Part shown: positions 8,214-15,516 of the stretch, in pieces | Layout of the letters: each line of letters begins with the position of its first letter | Numbering within the stretch: the first letter of the stretch is position 1 | Assembly (NCBI GenBank): GCA_022706765.1 | Contig: JAKJBX010000005.1 | Span: 50,471 to 114,470 of the forward strand | Source: Bacillota bacterium | Lineage (GTDB): Bacteria > Bacillota > Clostridia > Monoglobales > Firm-18 | Direction of reading: 5' to 3' | DNA: 64,000 nucleotides | Made by a program: the position numbers and the translations under genes | Notes under the pieces: model-generated | What the model saw: the letters and a program-made list of their open reading frames with translations, nothing else | Databases searched by the model: none | What the model was told of the DNA's origin: nothing

Positions 8214-8988
8214 AAAAGAGGCTGACGCATAACTGTGATATTGCACAAAACTTTGGATAAAAAACGTAGGGGACGGTCAAATGAATTGACCGTCCCCAGT
8301 TTTGTTCAAATGATGATATATCTCTATAAAACTTAGTTAGTCGGGGGGCGATACCTGCCCCCCCGACGTTAAAGAGATAGTTTACACTGCTCTATCCGCT
8401 CCCCCAGTGTCACTTTTGTCGCGACAAAAGTAACCAAAAACGCTTAACTCCCCCCCTGCCCCCTCAATATTGAGGGGGAGCTTCAAGCTCGCGTCAGTCA
8501 CAAAGCGACTGACAACCGCTCGCGGTTGGTGGCACGTTTTGACCAACTTTGCGCTTAGAGATAGCAATGCGTATCGCGCCAAAGGTCGCTCATACCTATG
8601 GCTGCCGTCAGCAAACCGATAGTTGCCCATGAGTAAAACCGCCTTAAAAGTTTTCGTCTTGCCTGTTAACGCGGCGACTTAGGACCGCGAAGCTGTTTTG
8701 CGGGCAAAATCCGTTAAACGCCCGCAAAACAAGCGGATTTGAGCAAAAAACAAGTCGTGTTTTTTGTGAATATGCGCGTGCGAGCGGGCAAGGAGACGCG
8801 TGTTACAGACAAAGAAAACTTTTTCGGCGGCGGCAGGGGGTGCAGGGGACGTTGCTGTTGACGTCCCCTGCAAAAAAATCCAAATCATCATTATAAACAA
8901 AACTGAGGACGGTCAAGCGAGTTGACCGTCCCCTACGTTTTTTACTCAAAGTTTTGTGCAATATCATAATTATGCGTCAGCCTCTTTT
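8214..8988. mobile_element. MITE-like element with ~93-bp imperfect terminal inverted repeats, no transposase
   Basis: The ends 8214-8306 and 8896-8988 are near-perfect inverted repeats, beginning AAAAGAGGCTGACGCATAA on each side. Inside each end is a further hairpin GGGACGGTCAA/TTGACCGTCCC. The interior carries other palindromes: CACTTTTGTCGCGAC/GTCGCGACAAAAGTG near 8410, CCCCCTCAATATTGAGGGGG near 8460, and a Gly-codon-like G-tract hairpin near 8345. Small open frames exist but none looks like a transposase or has a ribosome site. A truncated inverted copy sits at 26944-27386. No clear target duplication was seen. It fills the ~900-bp gap between the isomerase gene and the XRE gene. Confidence 0.7.
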
Positions 8989-9063
8989 TGTTTTATATGT
9001 CCTGTAATATACCGATAATGTGTTTGCAAGGTCTCTTTTGTGGCTTTTCAATCTATTTATTTT

Positions 9064-9090
9064 GATACAAAAATATAGTAGAATTGTATC
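9064..9090. promoter_or_regulatory. Inverted repeat upstream of the small XRE gene, probable operator
   Basis: GATACAA (9064-9070) and TTGTATC (9084-9090) form a perfect 7-bp dyad with 13-bp spacer, ending 12 bp before the GTG start of the HTH gene. Autoregulation by the encoded protein is the simplest reading. Confidence 0.45.
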
Positions 9091-9102
9091 TGAGGTGATT
9101 CC

Positions 9103-9348
9103 GTGAAACCGGCATACTCAGAACAATATAAAAACTTAGGACTTAATGTTGCATATTATCGTAAACTCAGAGGCTATACACAGGAGCAGTTATCAGAAAA
9201 GCTTGGTATTGACCGGACACATATCGGAAGAATAGAAAATGCCAATGTAGGTGCTTCGCTTGATATTATATTCGCTGTTTCTAAAATATTAGAAATCCCC
9301 GTCAATAAAATTTTTGAATTTAGAGATTATTGTAATGAGGTGATTTAA
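9103..9348 (+). CDS. Small XRE-family DNA-binding protein
   Basis: 81 residues with a single helix-turn-helix: NVAYYRKLRGYTQEQLSEKL followed by GIDRTHIGRIEN as recognition helix and then a third and fourth helix. The start is GTG with GAGGTG 5 nt upstream. The gene is visibly AT-richer than its neighbours and is followed without a gap by a second small gene, which suggests recent acquisition as a two-gene cassette. A role as repressor of its own cassette is likely. It could be the antitoxin-like member of a pair, but the partner shows no known toxin motif. Confidence 0.8.
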   Translation: MKPAYSEQYKNLGLNVAYYRKLRGYTQEQLSEKLGIDRTHIGRIENANVGASLDIIFAVSKILEIPVNKIFEFRDYCNEVI

Positions 9349-9576
9349 ATGGAATTATTAAAAGGCATTATTATGAAAATCATTGACGAGGACGATAGTA
9401 TTGTTGTGATTGATTCAAACATTGCGGATAAATTTTATTTCAGATGCTATACGGCGCTTAACAGCATAAGGAATATTATTGCGGATGATACGCTCAGCGA
9501 CTTTGAATGCGTTGAAAAAATCGTGTACGTTTTTGAACGCTTTGGATCGGACGGCGGCGGCAGACATGCTCTTTAA
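9349..9576 (+). CDS. Small protein of unknown function, partner of the XRE gene
   Basis: 75 residues, starting immediately after the stop of the HTH gene, with its own GAGGTG ribosome site, so the two are translationally linked. The sequence is acidic and likely alpha/beta (IIDEDDSIVVIDSN, then DTLSDFECVEKIVYVFERFG). No catalytic motif, membrane segment or metal site is recognisable. The next gene is convergent, ending 15 bp away at 9592. Confidence 0.6.
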   Translation: MELLKGIIMKIIDEDDSIVVIDSNIADKFYFRCYTALNSIRNIIADDTLSDFECVEKIVYVFERFGSDGGGRHAL

Positions 9577-9591
9577 TGACGGCAAATCATT

Positions 9592-9966
9592 TTATCTGTA
9601 TCCATTCGGTGAAAACACCGCTTTTTGATAGAGGATGAAATTCCACAACACGGCAACCGCCGATACGGCAACTTTAGCGATATATTTATCTGCTGCGAAA
9701 ACCGATACCAAAACATACAAAAGGCTGTTTGTGATGAAAAAATTGAGCACATAAAGCACGGCGTAGCTTTCAAGCTGCTTGCCGAAGTGCGCTCTTTGCC
9801 CGAAGGTCCAGTATTTGTTGACCAGGAACACAAACCAGAACATGACCGTGTATACGGTCATATTGGCATAGATATAGCCCATCGACCGCAAAAGCCGGGC
9901 ATACAGTATAAATTCTATAATAAATGCGCTCCCGCCGGTCATCGCATACTTAATCAGCTTCGTCAA
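9592..9966 (-). CDS. GtrA-like membrane protein
   Basis: 124 residues with four predicted membrane helices and the family features: KYAMTGGSAFIIEFILYA at the start, NKYWTF in the middle loop and a Lys/Arg-rich C-terminus. GtrA-type proteins are proposed to flip or help transfer undecaprenyl-linked sugars. It overlaps the end of the GT39-like gene by 17 nt, completing a three-gene module with the GT2 gene upstream. The module probably adds sugars to a cell-surface polymer or protein. Confidence 0.85.
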   Translation of the reverse strand: MTKLIKYAMTGGSAFIIEFILYARLLRSMGYIYANMTVYTVMFWFVFLVNKYWTFGQRAHFGKQLESYAVLYVLNFFITNSLLYVLVSVFAADKYIAKVAVSAVAVLWNFILYQKAVFSPNGYR

Positions 9967-11386
9967 GATGGTACATCACATGCCCTTCGCCAAAATCCGT
10001 CTTTTTAAAATGTGCGTTCAGATAAGCAAGATAGCTTCCCTCACCGTCGTCATAGATGTCCTGATGATGGACATAAAAATATTTTGCCCCGTTATTCCTG
10101 AAATAAGCGACTTCTTTGCCGGTCTCTTGCGGAATGAAGTCGTAATACCTGATATTGGCGCGCCAGCCGGCACGGCGCCCGAGCGACAGGATAGCCGGGT
10201 CAAAGGTCCCCACGACAATCAAATCGTCTTCGTCCGTATTCCGCTCTATGATGTTCACGGCGTCCTGTATCCACCGCGTTTCCTTTACGGAATACATTGG
10301 GAGGCACCGATACTGGTTAACGGCAAAAAACACCAGACAGAGCAGATAAATCAGCGGCTTGTTCATGTGCCTGAGGGTATAGGCGATGGTGACGGCGACG
10401 GCGGAGCTCAGCGGTATCACATAGTACGGAAATTGGATGATGCCAACGATCACAAAGCACTCCGCCAGCAACGCGACCGCAAACGCCGCCAGCTGGACAG
10501 GCATTTTGCGAAGACCCGCCAGGCACAATACAAAAAGACCAAACGCAAGGGGCGTGATGGCGGACGAAATACTGCCAAACAGCTTTAATATCCGCTCCGG
10601 CTGAAATATTTCCAAAAATTCCGGGCTGAAAATCCGTCTGAATCCGATCCGGTACACGATGGGCAGCTCCGACGCTTGTGCGGTGAATATAAAAAACAGC
10701 GTATAGGGAACAAGGGCAAGCCCGGCAAACAGCCAAAGCGCCTTTTGTTTCACAAAACGGACGCCATACTTTTTAATGCACAGGATCAGCATCGCCAGCC
10801 CGATAAATATGGCGACCGTCTTGCAGGCGACCGCCAGCGTGGTCAGAATGCCCGACAGGTATAAGTATTTTTTCTCCGAGCCGTCATACCATAGCAGAAA
10901 ATAATAATAGGCGCTGAGCATGAAAAACATCAAGAGCGCCTCCGGCATAATGGCGCGTGAAATAAAGATACACATCGGAAAGGATGCGTATATTAGTGTG
11001 CCCGCAGCAGCCGCAAAATGCCCGCCGTCCTTTGCGTCCCTGCCGCCCGAATACCTCTTGATGATGGCGTATAAATACCCTGCCGAACCGATGAAAAAGA
11101 GCAGCGCGATAACTCTGGGGATGAAAAAATGCCTGCCGAATACGCTGTAAAGCATTGCCGTCAGAAATGTTAAAAGCTGAAGCTCCAGCTGTACATAGTT
11201 GGGCTTTTCCCCATCATAGTTGAGCTGCGGATAAAACAGGTTGAACCTGTCCTCCGTGAAATTAACGGCAATGGATTCCGTATCGCACTGCCGCCAATAT
11301 TCCCCGACCTCCAAGGGAGAGTTCAGCATAAACGGAATACGCGTCACGGCAATGAATAAAAGCGGAAACAATATTTTATTTCGCAT
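9950..11386 (-). CDS. GT-C membrane glycosyltransferase of the GT39/PMT type
   Basis: 478 residues with about ten membrane helices. Near the N-terminus the motif EYWRQCDTESIA (Trp31, Arg32, Asp35) matches the WRQADT signature of bacterial PMT/ArnT-like enzymes that use polyprenyl-phosphate sugars; the Asp is the expected catalytic residue in the first periplasmic loop. The C-terminal ~90 residues form a soluble domain. It overlaps the GT2 gene by 11 nt upstream and gtrA by 17 nt downstream, so all three are one unit. Acceptor (protein, teichoic acid or other glycan) is not known. Confidence 0.85.
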   Translation of the reverse strand: MRNKILFPLLFIAVTRIPFMLNSPLEVGEYWRQCDTESIAVNFTEDRFNLFYPQLNYDGEKPNYVQLELQLLTFLTAMLYSVFGRHFFIPRVIALLFFIGSAGYLYAIIKRYSGGRDAKDGGHFAAAAGTLIYASFPMCIFISRAIMPEALLMFFMLSAYYYFLLWYDGSEKKYLYLSGILTTLAVACKTVAIFIGLAMLILCIKKYGVRFVKQKALWLFAGLALVPYTLFFIFTAQASELPIVYRIGFRRIFSPEFLEIFQPERILKLFGSISSAITPLAFGLFVLCLAGLRKMPVQLAAFAVALLAECFVIVGIIQFPYYVIPLSSAVAVTIAYTLRHMNKPLIYLLCLVFFAVNQYRCLPMYSVKETRWIQDAVNIIERNTDEDDLIVVGTFDPAILSLGRRAGWRANIRYYDFIPQETGKEVAYFRNNGAKYFYVHHQDIYDDGEGSYLAYLNAHFKKTDFGEGHVMYHLDEAD

Positions 11387-12107
11387 GCTTCACCTTTTTT
11401 CTCACGGCAAGGTATCCCCGGATGGTCTGACCGGCTTTGAGCTTTGACTTCCCCTCTTTCAGGGAATAATCCAATTTCAAAGGATATTCCCGTATGGCGG
11501 CGCCCGCCTGGCTGGATTTTATCAATAGTTCAAGCATACATTCAAATCCCGGCATCTCAATAACGGTATCATACTTTTGACACAATTTCTTCAAAAACCC
11601 TATTCTGTACGCCCTGTATCCGCAGGAGTAATCCTTCACGCCCTCCAAGTGAAACATGACGCGGCAAAAGGCTTTCGCGCCATGACTGTATAGCTTTCTG
11701 ATAAGCGGGACGCCGGCTTCCTCTCCTCCCTCAGCAAAACGCGATGCAATGACGATGTCCAGGCGCCCGCTGACAAGCAGATCGGTGATATAGCCGATGA
11801 TAGAGGGATCATGGGTATTGTCCGCATCAAAACTCACCAGGACGTCGTCATCGTCATACGTGCCGGCGGCGTGGCGGATAATGGTGTTCATTGCGCCGCC
11901 TAATCCGATATTTTCCCGGTGAGATAAGTAGTAAATATTGTCGCTTAGGCGACTGTAATCATAGAGTATATCCGCCGTTTTGTCGGTGCTTCCGTCGTTG
12001 ACGACAAAAAGCTTCATGTTCGGTATGTTTTGCGCCATGATCCTGTCAATCAGCTTCGGAAGGCTGTTTTCTTCGTTATATGCGGGCAGCCCGATAATCG
12101 TGCGCAT
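11376..12107 (-). CDS. Family 2 glycosyltransferase, polyprenyl-phosphate sugar synthase type
   Basis: 243 residues. The start GLPAYNEENSLPKLIDRI and VVNDGSTDKT are the nucleotide-sugar-binding segments; SFDADNTHD holds the metal-binding DxD (Asp94, Asp96). It lacks the two C-terminal membrane helices of GtrB, so it resembles the shorter DPM1 form. The role would be to load a sugar on undecaprenyl phosphate for the downstream GT-C enzyme. ATG 12107 has AAAGGA 9 nt upstream; longer in-frame starts have none. It is the first gene of the module. Confidence 0.85.
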   Translation of the reverse strand: MRTIIGLPAYNEENSLPKLIDRIMAQNIPNMKLFVVNDGSTDKTADILYDYSRLSDNIYYLSHRENIGLGGAMNTIIRHAAGTYDDDDVLVSFDADNTHDPSIIGYITDLLVSGRLDIVIASRFAEGGEEAGVPLIRKLYSHGAKAFCRVMFHLEGVKDYSCGYRAYRIGFLKKLCQKYDTVIEMPGFECMLELLIKSSQAGAAIREYPLKLDYSLKEGKSKLKAGQTIRGYLAVRKKVKHAK

Positions 12108-12247
12108 TGTCACCAATCCTTTGCGTCGTCGTGATACGCTTCGTCTATACCGCATGTCAAATCCTGACCGGTATAATATCAATATGTCCCTCACCATCTT
12201 ATTTTATTCGACACGGTTCAGGCAGCCGAAACCTTTTGCCAGGAAAT

Positions 12248-12359
12248 AAAAAAGTGCCTTGCGGCACTTTTTGGTACGCTGACTTAGACCCTTTGCTAAG
12301 GAATAAATCAATTGCTTTTATTTTATAGGAAATTTTTTAAATTTCCTATAAAATAAAAG
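12248..12359 (-). repeat. Composite two-hairpin intergenic repeat, copy 1
   Basis: Read on the minus strand: a perfect 21-bp stem (12359-12339 with 12335-12315) built on TATAGGAAATTT, a ~42-nt linker containing TTCCTTAGCAAAGGGT, then a 10-bp hairpin AAAAAGTGCC/GGCACTTTTT (12272-12249) ending in a T-run. The T-run and stem make the second hairpin a plausible terminator. Related copies are at 27396, 27502, 31339, 39196, 55811 and 62170. Confidence 0.75.
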
Positions 12360-12405
12360 AGCAGCAGGTTTTTAAACCTGCTGCGCATTTTTTAAGAAAA
12401 GCATT

Positions 12406-13119
12406 TTACCACGGGAATTCAAAGCCCTGCCAGGTGAAGAATTTGGCAGTGTCCTTAATAGCGATGGAATCGATCAGCGCAAAGATACTTTCCGCCGATT
12501 CCCCCCTTGTCTTCGGACCGCCGCCTGCGTCACCCCTGCCGCCCGGATGCAGGGAAACAACAGTCACGTTATCCGGCTGCAGCTCGAAGGCGATGGCTCT
12601 GGTCGCCATGTTCAGCGCCGCCTTGCTGGCGCAGTAGGGGATGTGCCCTGCGTTTGCGCCGTTTTTGTTGTCGGACTTAAACCAGATCGAGCCCCACGTC
12701 GACGACACATTCACAACCTTGGCTTCCCCGCTCTTGATGAGCAGGTCGCGCAGCGCCTTAATCATCATTACGGGCGCGGTCGCATTGACCGCAAAGACGT
12801 TCGTCATCAGCTCCGTCGTAACGGTGTCCAGCTTGGCGACGCCGCCCCAAAGGCAGGCATTGTTGATCAGTATGTCCAGCTTGCCGTGTTCCTTTTCAAG
12901 CATCTCGGCGACCTGCGCCATGTTCTCGTCGTTCGTCACATCCAGCTCCACCACATGGCACAGTTCCGGATATTCGCTTGCCAGCGCCATCAGCTCGTCG
13001 GTGTTCTCCACCGACCTTTTGCCTGCGTAAGTCACGTCGCCCCTTTGGAGCGACTCCCTTGCAAGCGCAAGACCGTAGCCCTGCGTACAGCCTGTAATCA
13101 ATACAACCTTTTGACTCAT
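12406..13119 (-). CDS. Short-chain dehydrogenase/reductase in the glycyl radical operon
   Basis: 237 residues with classical SDR features: TGCTQGYG (9-16), NNA at 86-88, Ser139/140 and the catalytic Tyr162-x3-Lys166 in HIPYCASKAAL. ATG 13119 has AAGGGG 9 nt upstream. It is the last gene of the operon GRE-activase-ROK-SDR, 28 nt after the ROK-like gene. It probably oxidises or reduces the product of the glycyl radical enzyme with NAD(P)H, but the substrate is not known. The C-terminal region is unusually Gly-rich (PGGRGDAGGGP). Confidence 0.85.
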   Translation of the reverse strand: MSQKVVLITGCTQGYGLALARESLQRGDVTYAGKRSVENTDELMALASEYPELCHVVELDVTNDENMAQVAEMLEKEHGKLDILINNACLWGGVAKLDTVTTELMTNVFAVNATAPVMMIKALRDLLIKSGEAKVVNVSSTWGSIWFKSDNKNGANAGHIPYCASKAALNMATRAIAFELQPDNVTVVSLHPGGRGDAGGGPKTRGESAESIFALIDSIAIKDTAKFFTWQGFEFPW

Positions 13120-13147
13120 CACTTAAAACCCCTTTATTAATTTATTC

Positions 13148-14710
13148 TTACATAGCTGCATAATACACTGCGCCGACTGCCTGTGCGAACTGCGCAACCG
13201 TATAGTCGGGGTGATTATCCAGCTGTTTCATAAGCGGTGTGTTTGCCATTGATGCGTCCGCCGCCTCAAAAACGACGTCGGGCTTTAACCGTTTTGCACC
13301 TTCGAGCATCAGCTCATAGCAGGCGCGGTTTTTGACCAGCCTGCCGAAAAGCGTCCTCGGCTTTGCCTTCGGGCTTAAAAGCCACTCGGTTTCAAACCAT
13401 GTCACGGCGAGGTATTCGCCGATGGTCCTGAAAATCGCTTTGGCGTTTTCGTTATCCTCCGCAAGCGCCATCATATATTCCAAAAACGGCTTACGCATGT
13501 CCTGCGGCTCATAGGGACAGTAATACCTGCCGTTTTCCTCCTTCACAAAACCCTTGTCAAACAGGTCGGCAATCTCCTCCGTGTTCATGTACTGCATCGC
13601 CAGGCGAAAGACGCCGCTTTGGCTGGTATACTTTTGGAGCGTACCCGCAAGACCCGTATTGAAGTTGATGACGCTGCGAATGTCGTCTGCGTCGTAGGCT
13701 TTTTGTCCGTCGCTGCCCAAATCAATGATCAGATTATAGACTTCAAGCGGGATCTCAGGGATCATGCCCGCTGCGGTGACCCAGCCTGTGCCAAGCTCTG
13801 TTCCGAGCGTATAGGCGAATACGCCGTCCGGCATCCCCTTGCCCGCTGCCTCGGCTTCAAGCGCTGCGGTGAATGCCGCCATGGGACCGTCGTTGGTCAT
13901 CTTAACGCTGCATCCAAACTGCTTTTGCAAAGTTTCGTTCAGATCGGTCAGCTGCTTGAAGTTTTGGTCATAGTCAATGCCGGGGTTTTGACGTATGCCC
14001 CGGGTCTTATAGACCTCGCCGCCGACGATTTTGTCCCTGATGACCACATCGGGAAAGCAAAGCCCGATGGCGTCGATTTTTCCGCCGCCCGCAAGCTCTT
14101 TGACAATGGCGCAAATCGGGTCGACCAGCTGCTTACAGTCGGTAAACAGCGCAGGAAACCAGTCATATTCCAAATACCGCACGATTTCACCGTTCCTGAC
14201 ACAGACCGCCTTGATGTCGGTGCCGCCGATATCCATACCCACAATGCTTTTTTGCGCTATGCACGGCACGTCAAACACGTCCTCCGCCGTATCAGCGTCG
14301 ACGTCTGCGCTTTGCACGGCACGGTATTCCGTCATGGGTTTAGCGATAAAACGGAACGCTTCCAGCCCGAGCGCCTCCAAAATCCTGTCCGCAACGTTAA
14401 CAGCACGCCCATAACCCCGGCGGTCTTTCTTTGACCTGCCGACGTCAAACGCCTTGCCAACGCCGCTTGCCAGCGGCAACAGGCAGTCGTCCGCAAAAAG
14501 CATCATCTCCCTGCCGCCCAACGATGAGATAATGTTGTAAACCTGCGCATGCAAATAGTCCTTTGCCATCACATCCGGTATTTTGGGAATTCTCAATGCA
14601 TATTCCCTGAACCCGCCGCCGATCAGCGACAACCGCAAAACAATACCTGCGCAATCGGGCGACCGGTCATACTGCGCCCGCAGGTCTGTGATATACAGAC
14701 TGTCATTCAA
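13148..14710 (-). CDS. ROK-like (ASKHA) sugar kinase homologue with ~150-residue N-terminal extension
   Basis: 520 residues, much longer than a usual ROK kinase (~300). Residues 1-150 form an extra domain of unknown type. The ASKHA phosphate loop is GMDIGGTDIKA (158-168), followed by IGLCFPD, NDGPMAA as the likely catalytic-Asp segment, and a second phosphate motif around TLGTELGTGW. The CxCGxxGC zinc motif of standard ROK proteins is not seen. ATG 14710 overlaps the activase stop by 4 nt. Its place between the glycyl radical activase and the SDR suggests phosphorylation of a sugar or polyol in the same pathway. A non-catalytic or activating ASKHA role cannot be excluded. Confidence 0.7.
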   Translation of the reverse strand: MNDSLYITDLRAQYDRSPDCAGIVLRLSLIGGGFREYALRIPKIPDVMAKDYLHAQVYNIISSLGGREMMLFADDCLLPLASGVGKAFDVGRSKKDRRGYGRAVNVADRILEALGLEAFRFIAKPMTEYRAVQSADVDADTAEDVFDVPCIAQKSIVGMDIGGTDIKAVCVRNGEIVRYLEYDWFPALFTDCKQLVDPICAIVKELAGGGKIDAIGLCFPDVVIRDKIVGGEVYKTRGIRQNPGIDYDQNFKQLTDLNETLQKQFGCSVKMTNDGPMAAFTAALEAEAAGKGMPDGVFAYTLGTELGTGWVTAAGMIPEIPLEVYNLIIDLGSDGQKAYDADDIRSVINFNTGLAGTLQKYTSQSGVFRLAMQYMNTEEIADLFDKGFVKEENGRYYCPYEPQDMRKPFLEYMMALAEDNENAKAIFRTIGEYLAVTWFETEWLLSPKAKPRTLFGRLVKNRACYELMLEGAKRLKPDVVFEAADASMANTPLMKQLDNHPDYTVAQFAQAVGAVYYAAM

Positions 14711-15516
14711 TCAATATCACCCTCCGTTATCATTTTATGAAACGCTTTCATTTCTTCGCAGCCAAAGCGTTCGCCCGCCACGTATTGCCTGTGCATGCGC
14801 CGGTATTTTGACGCCGCAAGCGGGTTAAAGTTCAGCAGCTCGATTTTAATGTCCGGCTTTACAGCCCTGGCATACTTTGCGATGGCTTTAAGGTTTTGAC
14901 TGTCCGCCGTATAGCCCGGCACAAGTGGAATGCGCAAAAGCATATCTCTGCCGCTTTTACACAGTGCCTCAAAGTTTTGCAAAATCAGGGCGTTACTGAC
15001 GCCCGTCGCCTCAATATGCCGCTTTTCGTCCATGATTTTGATGTCGACGATGAACAAATCCACCTTATCGAAAAATTTTTCAAACACACCCGCCGGCGCA
15101 TGCATAGCGGTTTCAATCGCGGTACGTATGCCTGCGTCTTTACACAGGCTCAGTATCTCCAGCGCAAAATCCGCCTGAAAAACCGGGTCGCCGCCGCTCA
15201 GAGTGACGCCGCCGCCCGACGTATCGAAAAACACCTTATCCTCCATCACCTTTTCAAATACCGCCTGAGCCGTCATCTCCCTGCCTACCTGCACAATCGC
15301 CTCCGCAGGACAGTCAACGCCCTGTATGCCGTCCCTGCATTTGCCGCAGCCGATGCACTTGTCCTCAAACCGCCACCACTCGGGCTCAAGCGCCTGACCC
15401 TCCGGGTTCTGGCACCATTTGCACAGCATCGGACAGCCCTTTAAAAATACGGTCGTGCGGATACCCTCGCCATCGTGGATGGCAAAACGCCGTATGTCGA
15501 ATACGATGCCTGTCAT
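14707..15516 (-). CDS. Glycyl radical enzyme activase (radical SAM)
   Basis: 269 residues, PflA family. The radical SAM cluster motif CPMLCKWC (Cys28, Cys32, Cys35) is followed by an inserted ferredoxin-like motif with CIGCGKC (Cys54, 57, 60) and a fourth Cys near 69, typical of activases of non-PFL glycyl radical enzymes. TLSGGDPVFQ is the SAM-binding GGxP region. The start ATG at 15516 overlaps the stop of the glycyl radical enzyme (TGATG), so the two are coupled. It should generate the glycyl radical on the enzyme encoded just upstream. Confidence 0.95.
   Translation of the reverse strand: MTGIVFDIRRFAIHDGEGIRTTVFLKGCPMLCKWCQNPEGQALEPEWWRFEDKCIGCGKCRDGIQGVDCPAEAIVQVGREMTAQAVFEKVMEDKVFFDTSGGGVTLSGGDPVFQADFALEILSLCKDAGIRTAIETAMHAPAGVFEKFFDKVDLFIVDIKIMDEKRHIEATGVSNALILQNFEALCKSGRDMLLRIPLVPGYTADSQNLKAIAKYARAVKPDIKIELLNFNPLAASKYRRMHRQYVAGERFGCEEMKAFHKMITEGDID

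Noticed and set aside
8382..8630. Open frame whose translation recurs at 26858-27160
   Set aside because: The similarity is at DNA level across a whole MITE-like element with palindromes, and there is no ribosome site. Conservation of the peptide follows from the repeat.
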